Positions 9,278 to 17,129 of a stretch of DNA of 18,495 bases are shown piece by piece. The notes beneath the pieces were generated by a model. The model did no database searches, was not told where the DNA came from, and saw only the letters and a program-made list of their open reading frames with translations. Each line of letters opens with the position of its first letter. Position 1 is the first letter of the stretch. The translations under genes and the position numbers were made by a program. Source of the stretch: JBFHNV01 sp965365655 (GTDB lineage: Bacteria > Pseudomonadota > Gammaproteobacteria > HK1); NCBI GenBank assembly GCA_965365655.1, contig CBDUCN010000068.1, forward strand, positions 1-18,495. Reading direction: 5' to 3'.

Positions 9278-10498
9278 TCAGATCACGCCCGCGGCGGCGA
9301 GCGCGTCCAGCTCGTGCTCGTCCAGCCCCAGCAGGCCGCAGAACACGTCGCGGTTGTGCGCACCCAGCGCCGGGCCCGCGAAGTCGGTGCGCCCGGGGGT
9401 GCCGGCGAGCTTCGGCGCGATCGCGGGCACCGCGAGGCTGCGCCCGTCCACCTCCACGCGCTCGAACATGCCGCGCGCGGCGTAGTGGGCGTCCTCCGCC
9501 ATGTCGCGCACGCTGTAGATGGGCCCGGCGGGGACCGACGCGGCCTCGAGGCGCGCGAACACGTCGGCGGTGTCCAGCGTCGCGGTCCACGCCGCGATCG
9601 CGTCGTCCACCTCCTTCTGGTGGCGCACGCGGCCGGCGTTGTCGGCAAGGCGCGGGTCGTCGGCCAGGTCGGCGCGCCCGGCCTCGCGCATCAGCCGCTT
9701 GAAGATGGAGTCGCCGTTGCCGCCGATCACGACGAAGCCGCCGTCGGCGCAGCGGTAGGTGTTCGTGGGCACGATGCCGGTCAGCGTGGAGCCGGACGGC
9801 TCGCGCACCACGCCGGCGCCGTCGAACTCGGGCACCACCGACTCCATCATGTTGAACACGGCCTCGTAGATCGCGACGTCCACCACCTGCCCGTTGCCGT
9901 CGATGCGCCCGCGGCCGATCAGCGCGAGCAGGATGCCGATGACCGCGTTCAGCGCCGCGAGCGTGTCGCCCAGGCTCAGGTTGGGCCGCACCGGCACCTC
10001 GCCCGGGTAGCCGTTGACGTAGCGGAATCCCCCGAATGCCTCGCAGGCCGACGCGAAGCCCGGGCGCCCGGCGTACGGCCCGTCCTGCCCGTAGCCCGAG
10101 ATGCGCGCGTAGACCAGCTCCGGACGCACGCCGGCGAAGTGTTCGGGTCCGAGGCCCCACTTCTCCATCGTGCCGGGGCGGAAGTTCTCGATCAGCACGT
10201 CGCTGCTCATCGCGAGCTCGCGCACCAGCTCGCGACCGCGCTCGTGGCGCAGGTTCACCGTCACGCAGCGCTTGTTGCGGCTCATGCTGCGCCACCACCA
10301 GGAGGTGCCGCCGTCGTCCAGCACGCGCCAGTTGCGAAGGGCGTCGCCGCTGCCCGGCGGCTCCACCTTGATCACCTCCGCGCCGAAGTAGCCCAGCACG
10401 CAGCCGGCGAAGGGGCCTGCGATGAGCTGCCCCAGCTCCAGCACCCGGATGCCCTCGAGCGGGCGCGCCGTGGGCGCGGCCTCAGTGGGGGAGGGCAT
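9278..10498 (-). CDS. CaiB/BaiF family CoA-transferase (class III)
   Basis: This 406-residue class III CoA-transferase moves CoA between carboxylic acids through an aspartyl-anhydride intermediate. The start LEGIRVLELGQLIAGPFAGCVLGYFGAEVIKVEPP is the family N-terminal signature. RNKRCVTVNLRHERG and LIENFRPGTMEKWGL follow. The likely catalytic Asp is Asp178 in NLSLGDTLAA, aligning with Asp169 of formyl-CoA transferase. Late blocks include VPAGPIYSVRDMAED. I chose ATG 10496-10498, with AGGTGG upstream, over an ATG 21 bp earlier. It overlaps the end of the pyrK-like gene by 17 bp, so the two are co-transcribed. The substrate is unknown; dicarboxylate or branched acyl-CoAs are typical for the family, and an MmgE/PrpD gene lies nearby on the other strand. 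Confidence 0.92.
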   Translation of the reverse strand: MPSPTEAAPTARPLEGIRVLELGQLIAGPFAGCVLGYFGAEVIKVEPPGSGDALRNWRVLDDGGTSWWWRSMSRNKRCVTVNLRHERGRELVRELAMSSDVLIENFRPGTMEKWGLGPEHFAGVRPELVYARISGYGQDGPYAGRPGFASACEAFGGFRYVNGYPGEVPVRPNLSLGDTLAALNAVIGILLALIGRGRIDGNGQVVDVAIYEAVFNMMESVVPEFDGAGVVREPSGSTLTGIVPTNTYRCADGGFVVIGGNGDSIFKRLMREAGRADLADDPRLADNAGRVRHQKEVDDAIAAWTATLDTADVFARLEAASVPAGPIYSVRDMAEDAHYAARGMFERVEVDGRSLAVPAIAPKLAGTPGRTDFAGPALGAHNRDVFCGLLGLDEHELDALAAAGVI

Positions 10499-11369
10499 CC
10501 CAGACCACCTGCCCGGCATCGAACACCGGTCCGTCCACGCATACCCGCCTCATCGCGTCCTCCCCGTTCTCGTTGAGCCGCACCACGCAGCCTGCGCAGC
10601 CGCCCACCGCGCAGGCCATGAACTCCTCCATGCACACCTGGCAGGGCAGCTCGAACTCCGCCGCGAGCGCCGCGGCGGCGCGCAGCATCGGCGTGGGCCC
10701 GCAGGTGTACAGCGTGACCTCGGCGCGCGCCTGCGGCGCCAGCGCCGCGAGCCAGGCGCGTGCGAGGTCCGTGACGTAGCCGTCGTGACAGCCGGGGTAG
10801 CCCTGCAGGCTCGCGAGCCGGCTCGGGATGCCCCAGTCCTCCATCAGCGGCATGCACGCGATCACGCCCTCGGGGACGCCCGGCACCAGGATCTCCGACG
10901 GCCGCGCGGTGAACGGGAACGGCACCTCGGATCCCATGATCACCAGCGGGCGCTGCCCGGGCGCCGTGCGCAGCCGGTCGGCGAGGAACACCATCGGCGG
11001 GATCCCGACGCCGCCGCCCACGAGCAGCGCCCGCGGGCGCGCCGGATCGGGGCGGAAGCCGCGCCCGATGGGGCCCAGCACGCTCAGGGTCTCGCCCACG
11101 CCGCGCGCCGCCAGCGCGCGGGTGCCCTCGCCCACGGTCTTGTAGAGGAACTCCGCCCAGCCCGCCTCCGGGTCGGTGCGCATCACCGACATGGGCCGGC
11201 GCATCGGAAGGCGCTCGTCGCAGCGCAGGTGCGCGAAGCAGCCGGGCTCGGCGCGGGCGGCCAGCTTCGGCGCCTCGATGCGCAGCACCTGCTGCCCGCC
11301 CGGGTGGGCCTGGTGGGCGAGGATGCGCGCGTCCTCGAGGAAGATGGTGCTGCGGTGATCCTGGCTCAC
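10482..11369 (-). CDS. pyrK: PyrK-like dihydroorotate dehydrogenase electron-transfer subunit (FAD / 2Fe-2S)
   Basis: This 295-residue ferredoxin-reductase-type protein, in class 1B dihydroorotate dehydrogenases, passes electrons from PyrD FMN to NAD+ via 2Fe-2S and FAD. Seen in order are a flavin motif R-R-P-M-S (57-61), the nucleotide-binding GGGVGIPP (118-125), the CGP motif (223-225), and a PyrK cluster site with Cys253, Cys258, Cys261 and Cys277 (ACAVGGCAGC...RVCVDGPVF). The V-C-x-D-G-P-V-F ending is characteristic of PyrK. The GTG start (11367-11369) gives the usual N-terminus but has no obvious ribosome site. It diverges from pyrB across 184 bp, which fits a pyrimidine role, but no pyrD is in the window. 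It could instead serve another oxidoreductase partner. Confidence 0.82.
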   Translation of the reverse strand: MSQDHRSTIFLEDARILAHQAHPGGQQVLRIEAPKLAARAEPGCFAHLRCDERLPMRRPMSVMRTDPEAGWAEFLYKTVGEGTRALAARGVGETLSVLGPIGRGFRPDPARPRALLVGGGVGIPPMVFLADRLRTAPGQRPLVIMGSEVPFPFTARPSEILVPGVPEGVIACMPLMEDWGIPSRLASLQGYPGCHDGYVTDLARAWLAALAPQARAEVTLYTCGPTPMLRAAAALAAEFELPCQVCMEEFMACAVGGCAGCVVRLNENGEDAMRRVCVDGPVFDAGQVVWDALPH

Positions 11370-11553
11370 GGGGCGGGCTCGGGAGTTGGGCAGTGGGTCG
11401 CGGCGCCTGCCGCGCCCGCGCTCCGGGCGGCGGCGGGCCGCACGCCGATCGCCCGCGAGTGTACACCGCGCGGCGCGGCGCCCGGCTGGCGCCGGCGGGC
11501 GGCGCTTGGTAAAAAGCCGGGCCGGATTTCCGGTCTTCCTGGCGGATCCCCCC

Positions 11554-12549
11554 GTGAGCGTCGACGAGCCGCAGCCCCTGTTCCACGTCCTCGACCCGCG
11601 GCAGTTCCGCCGCGCCGACCTCGACGAGCTGTGCGCGCTCACGACCCACGTCCGCGGCCTCGCGAAGACCAAGGAAGGCGCGCGCATGCTGCAGACGCTG
11701 CTGCCGCACAAGCGCGCGATGCTCTACTTCACGCAGCCGTCGACGCGCACCTTCCTGTCGTTCAACAACGCATGCCACGTGCTCGGCATCCGCACCAGCG
11801 AGATCCGCGATCCGTCCACGTCGTCGGAGGTCAAGGGCGAGAGCTTCGAGGACAGCATCCGCACCTTCAGCTCCTACGTGGACATCGTGATCATGCGCAC
11901 CTGGGGCGAGGGCATGGCGCAGGTGTCGGCCGAGCTCATGGATCGCATCCGCCGGCGCATTCCGATCATCAACGCGGGCAGCGGCAAGGACCAGCACCCG
12001 ACCCAGGCGCTGCTCGACATCTACACGCTGGAGCGCAGCTTCGAGACCCGCGGCGGCATCGACGGCAAGACCATCGTGCTGATGGGGGATCTCAAGCGCG
12101 GGCGCACGGCGCGGTCGCTGGCCTACCTGATGGAGAACTACCGCGACGTCGACCTCGTGTTCGTCGCACCGGAGGCCTTCCAGGTCGCCGACGACGTGTG
12201 CCAGTACCTGGACGCGCGCGGCATCTCGTGGCGCAAGCTCGACGACCTCGCGCCGGTGCTGGGCGACCTGGACGCCCTGTACATCACCCGCCTGCAGAGC
12301 GAGCACGACGTCTCCGGCGAGTCCTCCGACTTCGACCACGCGCGCTTCCACTTCGGCCCCGAGCAGCTCGCGCGCCTGCACCCCGACGCCGCGATCATGC
12401 ATCCGCTGCCCCGCGGCCCCGAGCTGGACCCGGTGGTGGACGCCGATCCGAGGGCGGTGTACTGGCGCCAGGAGCGCAACGGCATGTGGATGCGCGCCGC
12501 GCTGCTGATGAAGATCTTCGGCGTCGAGCAGGAGGTGAACTTCGGCTGA
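11554..12549 (+). CDS. pyrB: Aspartate carbamoyltransferase catalytic subunit
   Basis: This 331-residue enzyme carries out the first committed step of pyrimidine synthesis, carbamoyl phosphate + aspartate to carbamoylaspartate, in the cytoplasm. Carbamoyl-phosphate site STRT is at 63-66, the 80s-loop lysine is Lys94 in SSEVKGES, HPTQ is at 148-151, and HPLPR is at 283-287. The family motif usually continues STRT-[RS]-[TL]-SFE; here it is STRTFLSFN. GTG 11554 is the best start, since there is no ATG before residue 45. The ribosome site is weak (GGCGGA). No pyrI regulatory subunit follows. A loose GC-rich inverted repeat (12550-12558 with 12576-12584) comes right after the stop. The length is slightly above the E. 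coli PyrB (about 311). Confidence 0.95.
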   Translation: MSVDEPQPLFHVLDPRQFRRADLDELCALTTHVRGLAKTKEGARMLQTLLPHKRAMLYFTQPSTRTFLSFNNACHVLGIRTSEIRDPSTSSEVKGESFEDSIRTFSSYVDIVIMRTWGEGMAQVSAELMDRIRRRIPIINAGSGKDQHPTQALLDIYTLERSFETRGGIDGKTIVLMGDLKRGRTARSLAYLMENYRDVDLVFVAPEAFQVADDVCQYLDARGISWRKLDDLAPVLGDLDALYITRLQSEHDVSGESSDFDHARFHFGPEQLARLHPDAAIMHPLPRGPELDPVVDADPRAVYWRQERNGMWMRAALLMKIFGVEQEVNFG

Positions 12550-12620
12550 CGCGCCGCGCGCCTTGTGGCCGGCGCCGCGGCGCGGCTACCGTGCGTGCTC
12601 AGGTGCAGCCGGATCCCGCC

Positions 12621-13244
12621 ATGAGCAACGCCCCGCGTTTCCTGGAACGCACCCACGCCACCGCCGATGCGCAGGCCGTCCGGGCCCTCTACGCCGGCTG
12701 GGCGCCGAGCTACGACGCGGAGATGGCGGCCATGGGCTACGCCGCCCCGGCGCGCTGCGCCGAGGCGCTGCTCGACTGCGGCGCCGATCTCGCCGCGCCG
12801 CTGCTGGACCTCGGGTGCGGCACGGGCCTGTCCGGGGCCGCGTTCCGTGCGGCCGGCTTCCACCGGGTGGACGGCCACGACGTGTCGGCCGAGATGCAGT
12901 CGCTGGCGCGCGCGAAGCCGGGCCTGTACCGCGAACTGGTGCTCGCGGATCTCGAGCGCCCCATCCCGGTGCAGACGGGGGAGTACGCGAGCATCGCGAT
13001 GGTCGGCGTGCTGGGGCCCGGCCACGCGCCGCCGTCGGCGATCGACGACGCGCTCGCGCGGCTCGCGCCCGGCGGGCTGCTGGTGTTCTCCCTCGACGAT
13101 CGCGCGCTGGCGGATGCGGCCTGCGAGGCGCAGATCGCGTCGGCCTGCGACAGCGGGAGCGCCGACGCGCTGTTCAACGAGGCGGGGCCGCACCTTCCGG
13201 GCGCGGGCGTGCGGGCGAAGGTCGTCGTGCTGCGCCGGCGCTGA
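12621..13244 (+). CDS. Class I SAM-dependent methyltransferase
   Basis: This 207-residue Rossmann-fold methyltransferase of unknown substrate has motif I as LLDLGCGTG (61-69) and an acidic strand-2 end in VDGHDVSAEM (ribose-binding region). A GGLLVFSLDD strand follows near the C-terminal part. The leading YAGWAPSYDAEMAAMGY segment is typical of the small UbiE/WBSCR27-like group that acts on small molecules or cofactors. ATG 12621 has only a weak ribosome site (GGAT). It lies 71 bp after pyrB and 18 bp before the isomerase gene, on the same strand, so it is probably part of a longer transcript. Nothing in the sequence links it to pyrimidine metabolism. Confidence 0.87.
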   Translation: MSNAPRFLERTHATADAQAVRALYAGWAPSYDAEMAAMGYAAPARCAEALLDCGADLAAPLLDLGCGTGLSGAAFRAAGFHRVDGHDVSAEMQSLARAKPGLYRELVLADLERPIPVQTGEYASIAMVGVLGPGHAPPSAIDDALARLAPGGLLVFSLDDRALADAACEAQIASACDSGSADALFNEAGPHLPGAGVRAKVVVLRRR

Positions 13245-13262
13245 CCGGGCGCGGGATCCCAC

Positions 13263-13895
13263 GTGGCGGTCGTCGAGTACTTCTACTCCGCGCACTCCGC
13301 ATACGCGTACATCGGCTCTGCGCGGCTCGCCGCGGTCGCCGCGGCGGGCGGTCGCCGCCTCGAGCACCGGCCCATCGATCTGCGCCGCGTGGTCGCCGCG
13401 ACCGGCCCCGGGCCGACCAACGCGCTGACGCCGCAGCGCCGCGCGTACTTCTCCGGCCGCGCGCTTCGCCGCTGGGCGGAGTTCCGTGGCGCGCCGCTGC
13501 TGGATGGCTGGCCCGCGCACCATGACAACGACCCCGGGCTCGCGAACCGCATGCTCGTCGCGGCCGCCGCGCACGGCGCGCGCGTCGACGCGCTGGCGCA
13601 CGCGATGCTGCAGGCGCACTGGCGCGACGACGCGGATCTCGCGGACCGTGACACGCTGCGTCGCATCGGTGCCGGCGCGGGTCTGGACGCCGGCCGGCTG
13701 CTGGATGACGCCGACCGCGACGCGGCGCGCGCCGCGTACGAGGCGAACACCGCCGAGGCCGTTCGCCGCTCCGTGTTCGGCTCGCCCACGTACTTCGTCG
13801 ACGGTGACATGTTCTACGGCCAGGATCAGCTGGAGCTGGTCGCGCGGGCCCTGGAGCGCCCCTTCGCGGGCCGCTGGCCGCCGGACGATGGCTGA
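13263..13895 (+). CDS. 2-hydroxychromene-2-carboxylate isomerase-like protein (DsbA / GST-kappa fold)
   Basis: This 210-residue thioredoxin-fold protein with a helical insertion belongs to the HCCA isomerase / GST kappa family, whose founding members work in naphthalene-type aromatic breakdown using glutathione. The N-terminal EYFYSAHSAYAYIGSARL carries the active Ser region (Ser12, with Ser9 nearby). The C-terminal SVFGSPTYFVDGDMFYGQDQLELV is the family cis-Pro and glutathione-contact block. No CxxC is present, so it is not a disulfide oxidase. The GTG start at 13263 follows GGGA. It overlaps the next gene by 8 bp (13888-13895), indicating coupling with the MmgE/PrpD protein. The actual substrate is unknown, since aromatic-degradation genes are not seen here. 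Confidence 0.87.
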   Translation: MAVVEYFYSAHSAYAYIGSARLAAVAAAGGRRLEHRPIDLRRVVAATGPGPTNALTPQRRAYFSGRALRRWAEFRGAPLLDGWPAHHDNDPGLANRMLVAAAAHGARVDALAHAMLQAHWRDDADLADRDTLRRIGAGAGLDAGRLLDDADRDAARAAYEANTAEAVRRSVFGSPTYFVDGDMFYGQDQLELVARALERPFAGRWPPDDG

Positions 13896-15291
13896 GACTG
13901 CCGGCGGCGAGGATGCCCGCGGCGAGGACGCAATCGCCGTGCTCGGCCGTCACGCGCTGCGCACCCGCTACGAGGACCTGCCGCCCGCCGCGCTGGCCGC
14001 GTCGCGCGTGTTCCTGCTCGACAGCCTGGGCGTGGGGCTCGCGGGCAGCCGGGGCCCGTTCGTCGAGGAGCTGATCGCGGCCCACGCCGGCGGCGCCGAG
14101 TCGCGCCTGCTCGGGCGGCGCGGCTGGCTGCCCGCCGGGGCGGCTGCGCTGCTCACGGCCTACCAGGTGCACAACAGCGAGTACGACTGCATCCACGAGG
14201 GTGCGGTGGTGCACCCGATGGCGGTGCTGTCGGGTGCGCTGCTCGCGTGGATCGAGCGCGAGGGCGTGCGCGGGCGCGCGGTGAGCGGGCGCGAGCTGCT
14301 GGCGGCGGTCGCAACGGGCGTGGACGTCGCGGTGAGCGTGGGCCTCGCGTCGCGCGCGCCGATGCGCTTCTTCCGTCCCGCGACCGCCGGCGCGTTCGGC
14401 GCGACCGCCGCGCTCGCGCGGCTCGCGGGCTTCGACGAGGCGCGCCTCGGCGACGCGATGGGCCTCGTCTACGCGCAGCTGTGCGGCACGATGCAGGCGC
14501 ACGTGGAGGGCTCGCCGGCGCTCGCGCTGCAGGCGGGATTCAACGCGCGCAACGCGCTGGTCGCATGCGACCTCGCCGCGCGCGGTGTCAGCGGACCGCG
14601 CCGGGTGCTGCAGGGGACGTTCGGTTACCTCGCGCTGTTCGAGGGCGACGATCGCGCGCACGAGGTGCTGCCCGAGCTCGGGCGCGCGTGGCGCATCGCG
14701 GAGGTCGCGCACAAGCCCTTCCCGAGCGGGCGCGCGACCCATGGCATCGTGGACGCGTGCCTGTCGCTCGCGCGCGAGCACGGCTTCGCCGCGCACGAGG
14801 TGGACACGGTGATCGCGTCGGTGCCGCCGCTCACGCACCGCCTCGTCGGGCGACCCGCGGTCGCCGGGATGGGCGTGAACTACGCGCGGCTGTGCGGCGC
14901 CTGGGCCGCGGCGCGCGCGCTGGCCGGCGGCGGACTGGGCCTCGCGGATTTCGAGCCCGCGGCGCTCGCGGACGCGGGCAGCCTGGAGCTCGCCGCACGC
15001 GTGCGCGTGGTCGCAGACGACAACCCGGACCCCAACGCGCTGACGCCGGTCAGCGTCGAGGTGCGCCTGCGCGCAGGCGCAATCCACCGCCGCTCGCTGG
15101 ACGTGGTGTACGGCAGCCCGGCGCGGCCGATGAGCCGGGATGCGCATCTGGAGAAGTTCCGCGGCAACTGCGCGGCCGCCGCCGAGCCGCCTGCCGTGGG
15201 CGCGGCCGACGAGGTGATCGCGCTGGTCGACGCGCTGCCGGACGCACCCGACGTGCGGGTGCTGCTGGACGGGCTGGAGCCGCCGCCGTGA
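13888..15291 (+). CDS. MmgE/PrpD family protein (2-methylcitrate dehydratase-like)
   Basis: This 467-residue member of the MmgE/PrpD superfamily includes 2-methylcitrate dehydratase, cis-aconitate decarboxylase and various uncharacterised hydro-lyases. Typical blocks are VFLLDSLGVGLAGS (41-54), HNSEYDCIHEGAVVHPMA (95-112, active-site region), GFNARNALVACDLAARG (about 217-233) and HKPFPSGRATHGIVDA (275-290). ATG 13888 overlaps the preceding isomerase gene by 8 bp. No prpB or prpC is in the window, so a methylcitrate cycle is not shown. With the class III CoA-transferase on the other strand it may belong to an organic-acid breakdown route. The substrate is unknown. Confidence 0.9.
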   Translation: MAETAGGEDARGEDAIAVLGRHALRTRYEDLPPAALAASRVFLLDSLGVGLAGSRGPFVEELIAAHAGGAESRLLGRRGWLPAGAAALLTAYQVHNSEYDCIHEGAVVHPMAVLSGALLAWIEREGVRGRAVSGRELLAAVATGVDVAVSVGLASRAPMRFFRPATAGAFGATAALARLAGFDEARLGDAMGLVYAQLCGTMQAHVEGSPALALQAGFNARNALVACDLAARGVSGPRRVLQGTFGYLALFEGDDRAHEVLPELGRAWRIAEVAHKPFPSGRATHGIVDACLSLAREHGFAAHEVDTVIASVPPLTHRLVGRPAVAGMGVNYARLCGAWAAARALAGGGLGLADFEPAALADAGSLELAARVRVVADDNPDPNALTPVSVEVRLRAGAIHRRSLDVVYGSPARPMSRDAHLEKFRGNCAAAAEPPAVGAADEVIALVDALPDAPDVRVLLDGLEPPP

Positions 15292-15352
15292 ACGCGCGGC
15301 GGGCGCCCGCGGCCCGGTCAGCCCCCGGCACGGGCGGCGGGAGCCGCGCGCG

Positions 15353-15865
15353 ATGAGCGCCGGCGGGCATCGCAGCGCGCCCGAGGACGTGCGCTGGTGT
15401 CACCGCTGCCGCGCGCCGATGACGACCCGGGAGATCGGCGGCAAGCCGCGCCGCGTGTGCACCGAATGCCGCCACGTGCACTTCGTCGAGCCCAAGGTCG
15501 GGGTGGGCGTGTGCGTGGTCGAGGCCGGCCGTGTGCTGCTCGTGAAGCGCGGCTTCGCGCCGGAGAAGGGCAAGTGGAGCCTGCCCGCCGGTTACCTGGA
15601 CCACGGCGAGGATCCGCAGGCGCACGCGATCGAGGAGGTGCGCGAGGAGACGGGCCTGGAGGTGCGCATCACGTCGCTGATGGGCGTGTTCCACAACCCG
15701 CCGTCGCAGGGCGGCGCGACGGTGTTCATCCTGTACCGCGGCGAGCGCACCGGCGGCGCGCTGCAGGCCGGCGATGACGCGACGCAGGCCGCCTTCTTCG
15801 CGCGCGACGCGCTGCCGGAGCTCGCGTTCGCGAGCACCCGTCACGCGGTGTCGCTGCTCGGGTAA
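15353..15865 (+). CDS. Nudix hydrolase with N-terminal zinc ribbon
   Basis: This 170-residue protein combines a four-cysteine zinc ribbon (Cys16-x2-Cys19 ... Cys36-x2-Cys39) with a Nudix domain that hydrolyses nucleoside-diphosphate-linked compounds. The Nudix box runs G80-x5-E86-x7-E94-E95-V-R-E98-E99-T-G101-L102. The usual Arg of the RE pair is Glu94, while the metal-binding EExG glutamates are intact. The layout resembles a shortened NudC (NADH pyrophosphatase) without its N-terminal domain; the substrate is not known. ATG 15353 has GGGAG about 10 nt upstream. Its last 25 bp overlap the 3' end of the aminotransferase on the opposite strand. Confidence 0.92.
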   Translation: MSAGGHRSAPEDVRWCHRCRAPMTTREIGGKPRRVCTECRHVHFVEPKVGVGVCVVEAGRVLLVKRGFAPEKGKWSLPAGYLDHGEDPQAHAIEEVREETGLEVRITSLMGVFHNPPSQGGATVFILYRGERTGGALQAGDDATQAAFFARDALPELAFASTRHAVSLLG

Positions 15866-17094
15866 CCCGCTCCCCGCGCGACGTTCCCGCCGCGCACCGG
15901 CACCCCGAACTCGCGGTGGCACACCTCGGCAAGCTTCGCGACGCCGTCGCGGATGTCCTCGACCGGCGGGTGGCCGAAGCACAGCCGCATGCGCGGGCGC
16001 CCGCTCACCGGGTCCGCCGCCCACTCGGCGCCCGGGTTGATGGCGACGCCTTCCTTCAGCGCCGCGGCGGCCAGCGCCGAGGTGTCGACCTCCTCGGGCA
16101 GCGTCACCCACAGGAAGATGCCGCCCTTCGGCACCGGAAACTCGGCGCTGGTGCCGAACTCGCGCGCTACCGCCTCCATCATCGCGTCGCACTTCGCCTT
16201 CAGGAGCGGCAGCAGCTCCTCGTCGACGTGGCGGTCGAAGTCGTGCGCGAGGAAGCGCGCGAGCACCATCTGCGCCAGCGCGCCGGTGCCGGCATCGGTC
16301 TTCAGCGACAGCAGGCGGCTCATCACCGGCCAGTCGGCGACCAGGTAGCCGATGCGCAGCGCGGGCGCGACGGTCTTCGAGAACGAGCCGCAGTAGATCA
16401 CGCGCGCATCGCGGTCCAGCGCGCGGATCGCCGGGGGCCGCTCGCCCTCCCACACGAGATCGGCGTAGCAGTCGTCCTCGAAGATCGCGACGTCGAAGCG
16501 CGTCGCGATCTCCAGCAGCTGCACGCGGCGCTCGCGGCTCATCACGGAGCCGGTGGGATTCTGCACCGACGGGATCGTGTAGATGAACTTCGGGCGCACG
16601 CCTTCGCCGGCGAGGCGCTCGAGGATCGCCTCCAGCCGGTCCATGCGGATGCCGTCGTCGTCGAGCTCGACGGCGACCTGGCGCACGCCGCAGCGCGCGA
16701 GCCGCGCGTACGCGCCGCCGTAGGACGCCTCCTCGACGATCACGGTGTCGCCCGGCGCGAGCAGCGCGGCGTTGACCAGGTCCAGCGCCTGCAGCGAGCC
16801 GGACGTGACCAGCACCTGGTCGGGGTCGGTGGGCAGGCCGGCGCGGCGTTCCAGCGCCGCCGCGATGCCCTCGCGCAGCGGCCGGTAGCCCAGCGGGCCG
16901 CTGCGCAGCGAGTAGGTCGCGAGATCCGCGCCCTCGGCCAGCAGCGCGTCGCTGGCCATGCGCGCGAGCAGCTCCTTCGGCACGCTGGGGCCGTCGATGT
17001 GGCCGCCGATGAAGTTGTAGCGCGCGAAGCCGGTCCACGGCTGCGCGGGGGGCGGGAGATCGTCGCGGAACAGGGGCGTGAAATCGAAGGCCAC
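15841..17094 (-). CDS. PLP-dependent class I/II aminotransferase (2-aminoadipate transaminase-like)
   Basis: This 417-residue fold-type I aminotransferase lacks the DNA-binding domain of MocR regulators. The PLP lysine is Lys240 (GSFSKTVAPALRIGY). QNPTG (178-182) and EDDCYADL (206-213, Asp contacting the pyridine N) are in place, and Arg370 (RMRLCFGH) should bind the substrate carboxylate. The YSLRSGPLGYRPLREGIA block is typical of the LysN/2-aminoadipate-like group, which accepts aromatic, branched or adipate-type amino acids; the exact substrate is unknown. GTG 17092-17094 is chosen because GGAG lies 6 nt upstream; upstream codons are not family-like. It diverges from metC, and its upstream region holds an array of stem-loops. 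Confidence 0.9.
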   Translation of the reverse strand: MAFDFTPLFRDDLPPPAQPWTGFARYNFIGGHIDGPSVPKELLARMASDALLAEGADLATYSLRSGPLGYRPLREGIAAALERRAGLPTDPDQVLVTSGSLQALDLVNAALLAPGDTVIVEEASYGGAYARLARCGVRQVAVELDDDGIRMDRLEAILERLAGEGVRPKFIYTIPSVQNPTGSVMSRERRVQLLEIATRFDVAIFEDDCYADLVWEGERPPAIRALDRDARVIYCGSFSKTVAPALRIGYLVADWPVMSRLLSLKTDAGTGALAQMVLARFLAHDFDRHVDEELLPLLKAKCDAMMEAVAREFGTSAEFPVPKGGIFLWVTLPEEVDTSALAAAALKEGVAINPGAEWAADPVSGRPRMRLCFGHPPVEDIRDGVAKLAEVCHREFGVPVRGGNVARGAGYPSSDTA

Positions 17095-17129
17095 GGCAGG
17101 CAGGCTCCAGGTCGGACGGTTGACAGGAC

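Noticed and set aside
12550..12584. Terminator after pyrB
   Set aside because: A 9-bp GC-only inverted repeat exists, but with a 17-nt loop and no T-run. In DNA this GC-rich it is weak evidence.
17120..17125. TTGACA -35 box for metC
   Set aside because: It is a perfect hexamer, but no -10 sequence lies 16-18 bp downstream and it is more than 250 bp from metC.
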